Source: Atlantibacter sp032062175 (GTDB lineage: Bacteria > Pseudomonadota > Gammaproteobacteria > Enterobacterales > Enterobacteriaceae). From it: DNA of 64,000 nt. The DNA lies in contig NZ_DAMBQK010000007.1 of NCBI RefSeq assembly GCF_032062175.1, forward strand, positions 62,001 through 126,000, written 5' to 3'. The notes beneath the pieces are model-generated. The model searched no databases, was not told the origin of the DNA, and worked only from the letters and a program-made list of their open reading frames with translations. The position numbers were made by a program, and so were the translations under genes. Below are positions 26,156 through 35,324 of the stretch, piece after piece; the stretch's first letter is position 1, and each line of letters begins with the position of its first letter.

Positions 26156-27589
26156 TTACATCAAGCGTTGATAAAGTTCGCGGTAAGACTTCGCCGCGAC
26201 ATGCCAGCTAAAATCCATGCCCATCGCCTGACGCTGAACAAACCGCCAAAGTGATGGACGCGACCACAACACGAAAGCACGCCGAATCGCACGTAGCAGC
26301 GACCAGGCATTACTATCTTCAAACACGAAACCACTGGCCATTCCATCGGCTAAATTCTCCAGCGAGCTATCTGACACGGTATCGGCTAAACCACCGGTGC
26401 GGCGCACCAGCGGCAGCGTGCCATATTTCAAACCATAGAGCTGCGTTAATCCGCACGGCTCAAATCGGCTGGGGACCAGGATCACATCCGCGCCGCCCAT
26501 GATGCGGTGGGAAAACGCCTCGTGATAACCAATCTGTACCCCGACCTGGCCCGGATGTTCGGCAGCGGCGGCAAGGAAACCTTCCTGCAACACCGCATCA
26601 CCCGCGCCAAGCAATGCCAACTGCCCGCCCTGCTCCAGCAGGCCCGGCAGCGCTTCCAGCACCAGGTCGAGACCTTTCTGGCTGGTAAGTCGGCTCACCA
26701 CTGCAAACAGCGGGACTTTGTCATTCACCTTCAATCCCATGGCAACTTGCAGCTGGCGTTTGTTTTCCGCTTTCTCTTCTAACGTATCGCGGTTATATCG
26801 TGCAGACAAGAGCAGGTCCGTTGACGGGTCCCAGATGTTCTCATCCACACCGTTGAGGATGCCGGATAGCCTGCCTTCGCGATGGCGCTGCTGAAGCAGC
26901 CCTTCCATACCGTAGGCGAACTGCGGCTCGGTGATTTCACGGGCATAGGTCGGGCTGACCGCCGTGATATGGTCGGCGTAGTAAAGCCCGGCTTTTAAGA
27001 AGGAAATCTGGCCGTTGAACTCCAGGCCGTTGATGTCGAAGAACCACCACGGCAGGCCAATTTCGCTCATGTGATGGGCGTAGAACATGCCCTGATACGC
27101 CAGGTTATGGACCGTGAAGACTGATTTCGCCGGATTACCGCGCGCCGCGAGGTAGGCAGGCGCCAGTCCGGCATGCCAGTCGTGGGCGTGAACCACATCC
27201 GGCTTCCAGAAGGGGTCGAATCCGCACGCCATTTCACAACCCGCCCAGCCCAGCAGCGCAAAGCGGATAACGTTATCCGGGTACGCGTACTGATTGGTGT
27301 CGTGATAAGGGCTGCCCGGACGGTCATACAGATCCGGGGCGTCAATCATATAGATACCGACGCCGTTGAAATGCCCGAACAGCAACGTTACCGGCCCGGC
27401 GAACGTGTCGCGGTGCGCAACCTGCTGGGCATCAGTGACGCCGCGTCGAATATCAGGGAATGCGGGCAACAGCACGCGGGTATCCACGCCATCGGCAATC
27501 TGCGCGGCGGGCAACGCCCCAATCACATCCGCCAGACCACCTGTTTTCAGCAGCGGAAACATTTCAGAACAAACGTGTAAAACCTGCAT
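26156..27589 (-). CDS. glgA: GlgA, glycogen synthase (ADP-glucose)
   Basis: This 477-residue GT5 glucosyltransferase extends glycogen from ADP-glucose. The KTGGLADV motif that contacts ADP-glucose is at residues 15-22. SVFTVHNLAYQG, VSRLTSQKGLDL and the C-terminal PSRFEPCGLTQLYGLKYGTLPLVRRTGGL segment with catalytic Glu are all present. Length equals E. coli GlgA. The gene lies between glgC and glgP. The glgC-glgA spacing is 92 bases and holds a strong hairpin, unlike the tight junction I recall in E. coli. Confidence 0.98.
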   Translation of the reverse strand: MQVLHVCSEMFPLLKTGGLADVIGALPAAQIADGVDTRVLLPAFPDIRRGVTDAQQVAHRDTFAGPVTLLFGHFNGVGIYMIDAPDLYDRPGSPYHDTNQYAYPDNVIRFALLGWAGCEMACGFDPFWKPDVVHAHDWHAGLAPAYLAARGNPAKSVFTVHNLAYQGMFYAHHMSEIGLPWWFFDINGLEFNGQISFLKAGLYYADHITAVSPTYAREITEPQFAYGMEGLLQQRHREGRLSGILNGVDENIWDPSTDLLLSARYNRDTLEEKAENKRQLQVAMGLKVNDKVPLFAVVSRLTSQKGLDLVLEALPGLLEQGGQLALLGAGDAVLQEGFLAAAAEHPGQVGVQIGYHEAFSHRIMGGADVILVPSRFEPCGLTQLYGLKYGTLPLVRRTGGLADTVSDSSLENLADGMASGFVFEDSNAWSLLRAIRRAFVLWSRPSLWRFVQRQAMGMDFSWHVAAKSYRELYQRLM

Positions 27590-27641
27590 TATGGCTCCCG
27601 TTCAATTACCCGGCGCGAAAATGCGCGCCAAACGCGAAATT

Positions 27642-27669
27642 TAACCGCGCGACCTGCGCCGCGCGGTTA
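27642..27669 (-). other. 10-bp intercistronic hairpin between glgC and glgA
   Basis: TAACCGCGCG (27642-27651) pairs perfectly with CGCGCGGTTA (27660-27669) across an 8-base loop. On the coding strand AATTTCGC follows rather than a run of U, so it looks like an mRNA processing or stability element, or a weak attenuator. Confidence 0.65.
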
Positions 27670-27681
27670 TTCCCTGCGCAA

Positions 27682-28965
27682 TTACCCTTCCAGTTTCCTG
27701 AGCATCTCGCGCGTAACCAAGACAATCCCTTCTTCGGAGCGATAGAACCGGCGAGCATCTTCTTCCGCATTTTCACCAATCACCATACCTTCAGGGATCA
27801 CGCAGGCACGGTCAATAATGCAGCGACGCAGACGGCACGAACGGCCAATCCAGACATCTGGCAACAAGACAGAAGAATCAATATTACAGAATGAATTTAC
27901 CCGTACCCTGGGGAACAGCACCGACTGAACCACCACGGAACCGGAAATAATGCATCCGCCGGACACCAGCGAGTTCAGGGTCATCCCATGACTGCCGGAT
28001 CGGTCCTGTACAAATTTAGCAGGCGGTAGCGGTTCCATGTGAGTACGAATTGGCCAATCGCGATCGTACATATCCAGCTCCGGGGTCACGGAGGCGAGAT
28101 CGAGGTTGGCTTTCCAGTAGGCTTCCAGTGTTCCCACGTCGCGCCAGTAGGGCTCGGAGTCTGGATCGGACTGCACACAGGAGAGCGGGAACGGGTGGGC
28201 ATAGGCTTCCCCTGCTGCCGTCAGTTTCGGGATAATATCTTTGCCGAAATCGTGGCTGGAATTCGGATCGTTGTCATCTTCTTCCAGCAACGCGTACAGG
28301 TAGTCAGCATCAAATATATAAATCCCCATACTGGCCAGGGACTTGCTCGGATCATTCGGCATGGTCGGCGGATCGGCCGGTTTCTCGACGAAATCGATGA
28401 TTTTGTCGTTCTCGTCTACGTCCATCACGCCAAATGCCGTTGCTTCCGCCTTAGGAACCGGCATACACGCCACCGTACAGCGCGCGCCTTTTTCCACGTG
28501 GTCGATCAACATGCGCGAATAGTCTTGTTTGTAGATATGGTCCCCCGCCAGAATCACGATGTATTCGGCTCCGTAGCGCCGGATAATATCGAGGTTCTGG
28601 GTCACGGCATCAGCGGTACCGCGATACCAGTTTTCGCCGTGTACGCGCTGCTGCGCGGGAAGCAAATCGACAAACTCGTTCATCTCTTCGCTGAAAAACG
28701 ACCAACCGCGCTGGATATGCTGCACCAGAGTATGAGACTGGTACTGGGTGATCACCCCAATCCGGCGGATGCCCGAGTTAATACAGTTGGATAATGCAAA
28801 GTCGATGATGCGGAACTTCCCGCCAAAGTGAACGGCAGGTTTTGCACGGGTAGTGGTTAAATCTTTGAGGCGCGTGCCGCGGCCACCCGCCAGTATTAAA
28901 GCGACAGATTTTATAGGCAGTTGTCGCGCTAACATCAGAGGATCGTTCTTTTCAAACCTAACCAT
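27682..28965 (-). CDS. glgC: GlgC, glucose-1-phosphate adenylyltransferase
   Basis: This 427-residue enzyme makes ADP-glucose from ATP and glucose 1-phosphate, the committed step of glycogen synthesis. It has the nucleotidyltransferase N-domain (LILAGGRGTRLKDLT near residue 25, and GDHIYKQDYSRML) and a left-handed beta-helix C-domain. The activator-site lysine region near the N-terminus (MLARQLPIKSVA) is kept. It ends MLRKLEG, lacking the last few residues (HKQER) of the E. coli protein. The start follows AAGGAG, 15 bases after glgX. Allosteric control by fructose 1,6-bisphosphate is expected for the family. Confidence 0.97.
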   Translation of the reverse strand: MVRFEKNDPLMLARQLPIKSVALILAGGRGTRLKDLTTTRAKPAVHFGGKFRIIDFALSNCINSGIRRIGVITQYQSHTLVQHIQRGWSFFSEEMNEFVDLLPAQQRVHGENWYRGTADAVTQNLDIIRRYGAEYIVILAGDHIYKQDYSRMLIDHVEKGARCTVACMPVPKAEATAFGVMDVDENDKIIDFVEKPADPPTMPNDPSKSLASMGIYIFDADYLYALLEEDDNDPNSSHDFGKDIIPKLTAAGEAYAHPFPLSCVQSDPDSEPYWRDVGTLEAYWKANLDLASVTPELDMYDRDWPIRTHMEPLPPAKFVQDRSGSHGMTLNSLVSGGCIISGSVVVQSVLFPRVRVNSFCNIDSSVLLPDVWIGRSCRLRRCIIDRACVIPEGMVIGENAEEDARRFYRSEEGIVLVTREMLRKLEG

Positions 28966-28980
28966 GACTGACTCCTTTTA

Positions 28981-30963
28981 TTATGACTTTTGGAATACGC
29001 ACACTCCGTGCGCGGGCCCATGCCATACAGCCATTACTACCGGATTGTCCTCTCCGGCAAATGGGGGGATAGCACGCCATTCCCCTTGGGGTAAGACGAT
29101 CTCTGACACCACATCGGTTGCATTGATCGCAATAAGCCAATGCTCAGAAAGCTGGATCTGCAAAAAGCGCGGTCCACCTTGCCACTCATCAGCCCGGAGA
29201 GGTTGACCCTCTCGATTCAACCAGCGAACGTTGTTATCACCTTCATCCCACCAGCGATTCTCGGTCAGCGCCGGGATCGTCTTGCGCAGGTGAATTAACG
29301 CCGCTGTAAATGTCGTTAACCCGTCATTGCTATGGGCCCAGTCGAGCCAGGTCAGTTCGTTGTCCTGGCAGTAGGCATTATTATTGCCGTGCTGGCTATG
29401 ACCGTGTTCATCACCGGCGAGCAGCATCGGGGTACCCTGAGAAAGCAATAACGTCGTTAGCAGCGCATGAATACTGTCGCGCCGCCGCTCTTTAATATGT
29501 TGCCCCGCCTCCAGCCCTTCAAAGCCGTAGTTATTGCTGAAGTTGTGGGTGGTACCGTCACGATTGTCTTCGCCGTTGGCTTCGTTGTGCTTATTGTTAA
29601 AGCTTACGCAGTCACGCAGCGTAAAGCCGTCGTGGGCGGTGATTAAATTAATACTGGCGGACGGCGGGCGGCCATCATCACGAAAGACGTCGCTGGATGC
29701 GGCAAACCGGCAGGCGAATCCCCCTAACGAGAGATCCTGCTGTAGCCAGAAGCGCCGCATACCGTCACGGTAATGGTCGTTCCACTCCGCGAATAAAGGC
29801 GGGTAGTTCCCTACCTGGTAGCCGCCTGCTCCAATATCCCAGGGCTCGGCGATCAGCTTCACTTTCGACAGCACCGGATCCTGGCGAATTGCCTCAAACA
29901 GCGGCGCATCCTGGCGGAATTCCGGGGTGCGCCCCATTACCGACGCCAGGTCAAAGCGGAAGCCGTCGACATGGCACTCTTCTACCCAGAATTTCAGGCA
30001 GCCGATAGCGAAATCCACCACGCCGGGGCTGCTGAGGTTCACGGTATTGCCGCACCCGGTCCAGTTATAGTCGTCGCCGTTGTCCTGTAACCAATAATAG
30101 CTACGGTTGTCGATTCCGCGCATCGAAAAGGTCGGCCCTTCCTCATCAATCTCCGCCGTGTGGTTGAGAACGATATCCAGGATCACTTCAATCCCCGCGC
30201 GATGCAGCGCTTTCACCGCATCGCGAAACTCGTCCACGGCGGTGGTAACATCATGATTAATGGCATAACGTGGCGACACGCACCATAATGCGAACGGGTT
30301 GTATCCCCAGTAATTGGTTAACCCCAGGCGCTGCAAACGCGGCTCGTTGGCGAAATGGGCAATCGGTAGCAGTTCCAGCGCCGTGATCCCCAGGCGCTTG
30401 AAATAGTCGATCATCACCGGGTGGCCCAGCGCGGCATAGGTGCCCCGCATCGCGACGGGGATTTTCGGATGTAACTGCGTCAGGCCGCGCACATGGCCTT
30501 CATAAATCACCGTCTCGCCCCAGGGCGTATACAGCAATTCATCGTCTTCCCAGTCGTAGTCATCCTGAATCACCACGCCTTTCGGCGCGATGGGCGCGCT
30601 GTCGCGATGGTCAGGTTCCTGATAGCCGCCGTGCAGCAGCGGCGAGTCTTCGACATCGCCGTCAACCGCGCGCGCGCACGGGTCGAGCAGTAATTTGGCG
30701 GGGTTGAAGCGATGCCCCTGGCGCGGTGCCCAGGGGCCGTGAACCCGGTAACCGTAACGCTGCCCGGGGCGAATATTGGCTAAATAACCGTGCCAGACAT
30801 CCCCGGTACGCGCCGGTAAATCATAGCGATGTTCATTACCCTGCTCGTCGAACAAGCACAGTTCGACTTTTTCGGCATTAGCGGAAAACAGCGTGAAATT
30901 CACGCCTTTCCCGTCAAAGTGCGCGCCGAGCGGCGTTGGGTTCCCTGTAGCCAGCAGGCTCAT
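28981..30963 (-). CDS. glgX: GlgX, glycogen debranching enzyme
   Basis: This 660-residue GH13 enzyme hydrolyses the alpha-1,6 links of phosphorylase-limit dextrin. The N-terminal CBM48 domain (LGAHFDGKGVNFTLFSANA) precedes the catalytic barrel. Catalytic motifs are VDGFRFDLASVMGR (Asp nucleophile), LIAEPWDIG (Glu) and ITAHDGFTLRD (Asp). The ATG at 30963 overlaps the glgB stop as ATGA, so translational coupling is likely; the open frame extends further upstream but only inside glgB. It is similar in length to E. coli GlgX (657). Confidence 0.97.
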   Translation of the reverse strand: MSLLATGNPTPLGAHFDGKGVNFTLFSANAEKVELCLFDEQGNEHRYDLPARTGDVWHGYLANIRPGQRYGYRVHGPWAPRQGHRFNPAKLLLDPCARAVDGDVEDSPLLHGGYQEPDHRDSAPIAPKGVVIQDDYDWEDDELLYTPWGETVIYEGHVRGLTQLHPKIPVAMRGTYAALGHPVMIDYFKRLGITALELLPIAHFANEPRLQRLGLTNYWGYNPFALWCVSPRYAINHDVTTAVDEFRDAVKALHRAGIEVILDIVLNHTAEIDEEGPTFSMRGIDNRSYYWLQDNGDDYNWTGCGNTVNLSSPGVVDFAIGCLKFWVEECHVDGFRFDLASVMGRTPEFRQDAPLFEAIRQDPVLSKVKLIAEPWDIGAGGYQVGNYPPLFAEWNDHYRDGMRRFWLQQDLSLGGFACRFAASSDVFRDDGRPPSASINLITAHDGFTLRDCVSFNNKHNEANGEDNRDGTTHNFSNNYGFEGLEAGQHIKERRRDSIHALLTTLLLSQGTPMLLAGDEHGHSQHGNNNAYCQDNELTWLDWAHSNDGLTTFTAALIHLRKTIPALTENRWWDEGDNNVRWLNREGQPLRADEWQGGPRFLQIQLSEHWLIAINATDVVSEIVLPQGEWRAIPPFAGEDNPVVMAVWHGPAHGVCVFQKS

Positions 30964-33146
30964 TCCCCCTCCCGGACTAACCAGATGGTCGCCAGCGGCG
31001 GGATGGTAATGCACAGTGAGTTGTCGCGCCCATGGCTTGGGATCGCATCGGTCTGCACGACGCCGCCATTGCCGGTGTTGCTGCCGTGATAGTGCATGGA
31101 GTCGGTATTCAGTTCTTCACGCCAGCGCCCCGGTTGATTAACGCCAAAGCGGTATTCATGACGCGGCACCGGCGTAAAGTTAGCGGCGACGATGATTTCG
31201 TTGCCCTCGCGGTCACGGCGCACAAAGACAAACACCGAATTCGCTTTGTCCTCTACGACCAGCCATTCAAAGCCATTAGGATCGAAATCCAGTTCATGCA
31301 TGGCTTTATGGTGGCGATAGGTATGGTTCAGGTCGCGTACCAGTCGCTGAACGCCATGATGCCAGTTATCGCCGCCTTCCAGCAGGTGCCAGTCGAGGCT
31401 GGAGTCGTGATTCCACTCGCGGCCCTGGGCGAATTCGTTACCCATAAACAGCAATTTTTTACCCGGGAATGCCCACATCCAGCCATAGTAGGCGCGCAGG
31501 TTAGCGAATCTTTGCCACGCATCGCCCGGCATACGGTCCAGAATCGATTTTTTACCGTGCACCACTTCATCATGCGACAGCGGCAGCACAAAGTTTTCGG
31601 TGTAGTTGTACAGCATCCCGAAGGTCATCTTGTCGTGATGGTACTGGCGGTGCACCGGATCGAGCTTCATGTAGTCGAGAGTGTCGTGCATCCAGCCCAG
31701 GTTCCACTTAAACCAGAACCCCAGGCCGCCCGCTGAAGAGGGGCGCGACACGCCAGGAAAATCGGTGGACTCTTCCGCCATGGTTACCGCGCCATGCACC
31801 TGCTCGCCCAGCACGCGGTTGGTATTGCGCAGGAATTCAATCGCTTCGAGGTTTTCACGGCCGCCGTATTCATTGGGGATCCACTCCCCTTCAGCGCGGC
31901 TATAATCGCGATAAATCATCGATGCCACCGCGTCCACGCGCAGGGCGTCAATGCCGAAACGCTCTGTCCAGTACAGAGCGTTGCCCACCAGATAGTTACT
32001 GACTTCACGGCGACCATAGTTATAGATCAGCGTATTCCAGTCCTGGTGATAACCCTCGCGCGGGTCGCTGTGCTCATAAAGTTCGGTGCCGTCAAAATTC
32101 GCCAGGCCAAATTCATCGCTGGGGAAATGGCCAGGCACCCAGTCGAGGATGACGTTCAATCCAGCGGCATGGGCGGCATTAATAAAGTATTTAAAGTCGT
32201 CACGGGTGCCGAAGCGGCGGGTCGGCGCATACAGCCCCAGCGGCTGATAGCCCCAGCTACCGTCGAAAGGATGTTCGTTAATCGGCAGCAGTTCGATATG
32301 GGTAAAGCCCATGCCTTTGACATACGGCACCAACTGTTCGGCGAGTTCACGATAGCTCAGCCAGAAGTTGTTCTCGGTATGGCGTCGCCAGGAGCCTAAA
32401 TGCACTTCATAAATGGAGATCGGCGCGTCCATATGGTTGGCTTTTTGCCTTGCCGGACTGATGGTCGTTTTTTCCGGCAGATCGCAAATCATCGATGCCG
32501 TTTCCGGGCGCATCTGCGCCTCAAACGCGTAAGGGTCAGCTTTAATACGCAGGTTGCCATTGGCATCAATCATTTCGAATTTATAGAGCTGACCGTTATG
32601 CGCGCCGGGGATAAACAGTTCCCAAATCCCGCTCTCTTTACGAAAACGCATCGGGTGACGCCGTCCATCCCAGTAGTTGAACTGGCCGACTACGGAAACG
32701 CGGCGCGCGTTGGGTGCCCAGAGCGTAAAGCGGGTGCCGGTAACGCCATCCATGGTTTGCGCATGGGCGCCCAGGGTTTCGTATGGGCGTAGATGTGTGC
32801 CTTCCGACAGCAGCCACGCGTCCATTTCCTGCAACAGCGGACCAAAGCGATAAGGATCGTCAATTAAGTTCTGCTGGCCGTGCCAGAGGACCGCCAGTTG
32901 GTAACGAAAAAAGTTTTTACGGCGAGCCAGCACGCCGCTAAAGAACCCACGGGAATCAAGGCATTCCAGCTTGCCGACCTTACGACCGGTTTTCGGTTCG
33001 ATGACCCACACTTCGGTGGCGTCCGGTAACAGCGCACGGACTTCCAGCCCGGCTTCGGTTTTGTGCATGCCTAGTACGGAAAAAGGATCCGCAAAATGGC
33101 CCGCAATAAGCGCATTAATCACGTCTCTATCGATGCGATCAGACAT
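30960..33146 (-). CDS. glgB: GlgB, 1,4-alpha-glucan branching enzyme
   Basis: This 728-residue GH13 enzyme introduces alpha-1,6 branches into glycogen. The N-terminal N1 and CBM48 modules (about 1-220, including TRFTLWAPNARRVSVVGQFN) precede the barrel with RVDAVASMIYRDY (nucleophile Asp near 405), AEESTDFPGV (Glu near 458) and LPLSHDEVVHGK. Length equals E. coli GlgB. It is the first gene of glgBXCAP. The 256 bases upstream to asd hold its promoter; I could not assign a binding site there. Confidence 0.98.
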   Translation of the reverse strand: MSDRIDRDVINALIAGHFADPFSVLGMHKTEAGLEVRALLPDATEVWVIEPKTGRKVGKLECLDSRGFFSGVLARRKNFFRYQLAVLWHGQQNLIDDPYRFGPLLQEMDAWLLSEGTHLRPYETLGAHAQTMDGVTGTRFTLWAPNARRVSVVGQFNYWDGRRHPMRFRKESGIWELFIPGAHNGQLYKFEMIDANGNLRIKADPYAFEAQMRPETASMICDLPEKTTISPARQKANHMDAPISIYEVHLGSWRRHTENNFWLSYRELAEQLVPYVKGMGFTHIELLPINEHPFDGSWGYQPLGLYAPTRRFGTRDDFKYFINAAHAAGLNVILDWVPGHFPSDEFGLANFDGTELYEHSDPREGYHQDWNTLIYNYGRREVSNYLVGNALYWTERFGIDALRVDAVASMIYRDYSRAEGEWIPNEYGGRENLEAIEFLRNTNRVLGEQVHGAVTMAEESTDFPGVSRPSSAGGLGFWFKWNLGWMHDTLDYMKLDPVHRQYHHDKMTFGMLYNYTENFVLPLSHDEVVHGKKSILDRMPGDAWQRFANLRAYYGWMWAFPGKKLLFMGNEFAQGREWNHDSSLDWHLLEGGDNWHHGVQRLVRDLNHTYRHHKAMHELDFDPNGFEWLVVEDKANSVFVFVRRDREGNEIIVAANFTPVPRHEYRFGVNQPGRWREELNTDSMHYHGSNTGNGGVVQTDAIPSHGRDNSLCITIPPLATIWLVREGE

Positions 33147-33361
33147 GGTTTCGTCATCCTGTTTTTATGTATCGCCCTACGCATAAGCGTCTGGTCGTGA
33201 TACTTCTTTTGACCTGAACGAGCAGCCACTTCGTCATCCTCTGGCCGATCGTTCCCACCTTCAAGTTTCAGCGGTAAAACCACCCGAACCTTAAGCATAG
33301 CCAACGCGCTATCTGACTCCTCAGAAAAATTGCAACAAACTGGTTTACATTCGCCTGTGCC

Positions 33362-33387
33362 AAAAAAAAGGAGCGCTTACGCACTCC
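33362..33387 (-). terminator. asd terminator
   Basis: On the minus strand GGAGTGC and GCGCTCC pair across GTAA and are followed by eight U residues, 16 bases after the asd stop codon. Confidence 0.9.
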
Positions 33388-33402
33388 CGTTATGATTTCC
33401 TG

Positions 33403-34509
33403 TTACGCCAACTGCCGTAACATACGACGCAGTGGCTCGGCGGCCCCCCACAATAACTGGTCGCCAACCGTGAAGGCGGACAGATATTCCGGGCCCATAT
33501 TGAGTTTACGCAGGCGGCCTACCGGAGTCGCCAGCGTGCCGGTTACTGCCGCCGGGGTCAGTTCACGCACGGTGATGTCGCGGTCGTTCGGCACCACGTT
33601 CACCCAGTCGTTATGGGTCGCCAGCATTTCCTCGATAGAGGAAAGCGAAACATCTTTTTTCAGTTTAATGGTGAACGCCTGGCTGTGGCAGCGCAGCGCG
33701 CCGACGCGGACGCACAGACCATCTACCGGGATCGCGGACGAGGTGCCGAGGATTTTGTTGGTTTCCGCCTGGCCCTTCCACTCTTCGCGGCTCTGGCCGT
33801 TGTCCAGCTGTTTGTCGATCCACGGGATCAGGCTGCCCGCCAGCGGTACGCCGAAATTATCAACCGGCAACTGGCCGCTACGAGTCAGGGCGGTGACTTT
33901 ACGTTCGATATCCAGAATAGCGGAAGCCGGATCGGCCAGTTCGCTCGCTACCCCGTTATACAGTTGGCCCATCTGCGCCAGCAGTTCGCGCATATGGCGC
34001 GCGCCGCCGCCGGAGGCCGCCTGATAAGTCGCCACGGACACCCACTCCACCAGGTTCTGCGCGAACAGGCCGCCCAGCGACATCAGCATCAGGCTGACGG
34101 TGCAGTTGCCGCCGACAAACGCCTTCACGCCCTTGTTTAAGCCTTCGGTAATGACATGTTGGTTGACCGGATCAAGAATAATGATGGCGTCATCTTTCAT
34201 ACGCAGCGACGAGGCGGCGTCAATCCAGTATCCTTGCCAGCCGCTTTCACGCAGCTTTGGATAAATTTCGTTGGTATAATCGCCGCCCTGGCACGTAACG
34301 ATAATATCCAGCGCCTTCAGTGCGTCGATAGAATACGCGTCCTGAAGCGTGCCGCCCTGGTGGCCGCCAAAAGACGGCGCAGCCTGCCCAAGCTGGGAAG
34401 TGGAAAAGAAGACGGGACGAATGGCGTCAAAATCGCGCTCTTCAACCATGCGTTGCATGAGTACGGAGCCAACCATTCCGCGCCAGCCGATAAAACCAAC
34501 ATTTTTCAT
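33403..34509 (-). CDS. asd: Asd, aspartate-semialdehyde dehydrogenase
   Basis: This 368-residue cytoplasmic enzyme reduces aspartyl phosphate to aspartate semialdehyde, the branch point to lysine, diaminopimelate, threonine and methionine. It starts with the NADP fold GFIGWRGMVGSVL. The catalytic cysteine is in VGGNCTVSLML near residue 136 and the catalytic histidine in VGALRCHSQAF near 275. Length is within one residue of E. coli Asd. It is monocistronic with its own terminator. No lysine riboswitch is visible upstream. Confidence 0.98.
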   Translation of the reverse strand: MKNVGFIGWRGMVGSVLMQRMVEERDFDAIRPVFFSTSQLGQAAPSFGGHQGGTLQDAYSIDALKALDIIVTCQGGDYTNEIYPKLRESGWQGYWIDAASSLRMKDDAIIILDPVNQHVITEGLNKGVKAFVGGNCTVSLMLMSLGGLFAQNLVEWVSVATYQAASGGGARHMRELLAQMGQLYNGVASELADPASAILDIERKVTALTRSGQLPVDNFGVPLAGSLIPWIDKQLDNGQSREEWKGQAETNKILGTSSAIPVDGLCVRVGALRCHSQAFTIKLKKDVSLSSIEEMLATHNDWVNVVPNDRDITVRELTPAAVTGTLATPVGRLRKLNMGPEYLSAFTVGDQLLWGAAEPLRRMLRQLA

Positions 34510-34684
34510 AGCGAATCATTCCTGCGAGGTGTGTGCGTGTTGTGCGTGCCGGGGAAAGCCGGACATCCTTTCACCTTACAAAATGCAGCTAAAGTCGCAA
34601 GTGAAATAAATCAATGATCGCGCGATCATCAGTAAAGCAACTTATTTAAGCGGGCAGTGGACCCGATTTACAGGAAATGCGTAC

Positions 34685-35278
34685 ATGAATGACATTATCT
34701 CCGCCGCCGTTTTGCTGATCCTCATTATGGATCCCTTAGGCAATCTGCCAATTTTTATGTCGGTTCTAAAACACACCGAACCGAAGCGGCGGCGGGCGAT
34801 TATGATTCGCGAGCTGTTAATCGCCCTGCTGCTGATGCTGATTTTCCTGTTTGCCGGTGAAAAAATACTCGCGTTTCTGAATTTGCGCGCCGAGACGGTT
34901 TCCATCTCCGGCGGGATTATTCTGTTCCTGATTGCTATTAAAATGATTTTTCCCAGCCAGGAGGGGAACGCCAGCGGCCTGCCCGCCGGGGAAGAGCCGT
35001 TTATCGTACCGCTGGCGATCCCGCTGGTGGCCGGCCCGACGATTCTGGCAACGCTGATGCTGCTGTCGCACCAGTATCCTAATCAGATGGGGCATTTGGT
35101 TATCGCGCTGCTGATTGCCTGGGGCGGTACGGTGGCGATCCTGTTGCAGTCATCGCTGTTTTTGCGCCTGCTCGGTGAGAAAGGGGTCAATGCGTTGGAA
35201 CGGTTGATGGGGCTGGTGCTGGTGATGCTCTCCACCCAGATGTTCCTGGACGGTATTCGGGCGTGGATGAAGGGGTAA
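34685..35278 (+). CDS. yhgN: YhgN, MarC-family inner-membrane protein
   Basis: This 197-residue protein has six predicted transmembrane helices: about 5-25, 40-60, 67-90, 105-130, 137-160 and 170-190. It matches the MarC/UPF0056 family (LILIMDPLGNLPIFMSVL, GGIILFLIAIKMIFP, VPLAIPLVAGPTILATLM). Function is unknown; early links of MarC to multidrug resistance were not sustained. It is divergent from asd with 175 bases between the starts and converges on gntU. The gene position is the same as in E. coli. Confidence 0.93.
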   Translation: MNDIISAAVLLILIMDPLGNLPIFMSVLKHTEPKRRRAIMIRELLIALLLMLIFLFAGEKILAFLNLRAETVSISGGIILFLIAIKMIFPSQEGNASGLPAGEEPFIVPLAIPLVAGPTILATLMLLSHQYPNQMGHLVIALLIAWGGTVAILLQSSLFLRLLGEKGVNALERLMGLVLVMLSTQMFLDGIRAWMKG

Positions 35279-35289
35279 CGGGCCAGGAA

Positions 35290-35314
35290 ACTGGCGTGCG
35301 GCAGGCACGCCAGT
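35290..35314. terminator. hairpin between converging yhgN and gntU
   Basis: ACTGGCGTGC (35290-35299) and GCACGCCAGT (35305-35314) form a perfect 10-bp stem with a GGCAG loop. No T-tract follows, but position and strength suggest a shared terminator or mRNA-end stabiliser. Confidence 0.65.
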
Positions 35315-35324
35315 GGGTTAACGC

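Noticed and set aside
34510..34684. lysine riboswitch before asd
   Set aside because: The leader is short and shows no conserved lysine riboswitch core; enterobacterial asd is not known for one.
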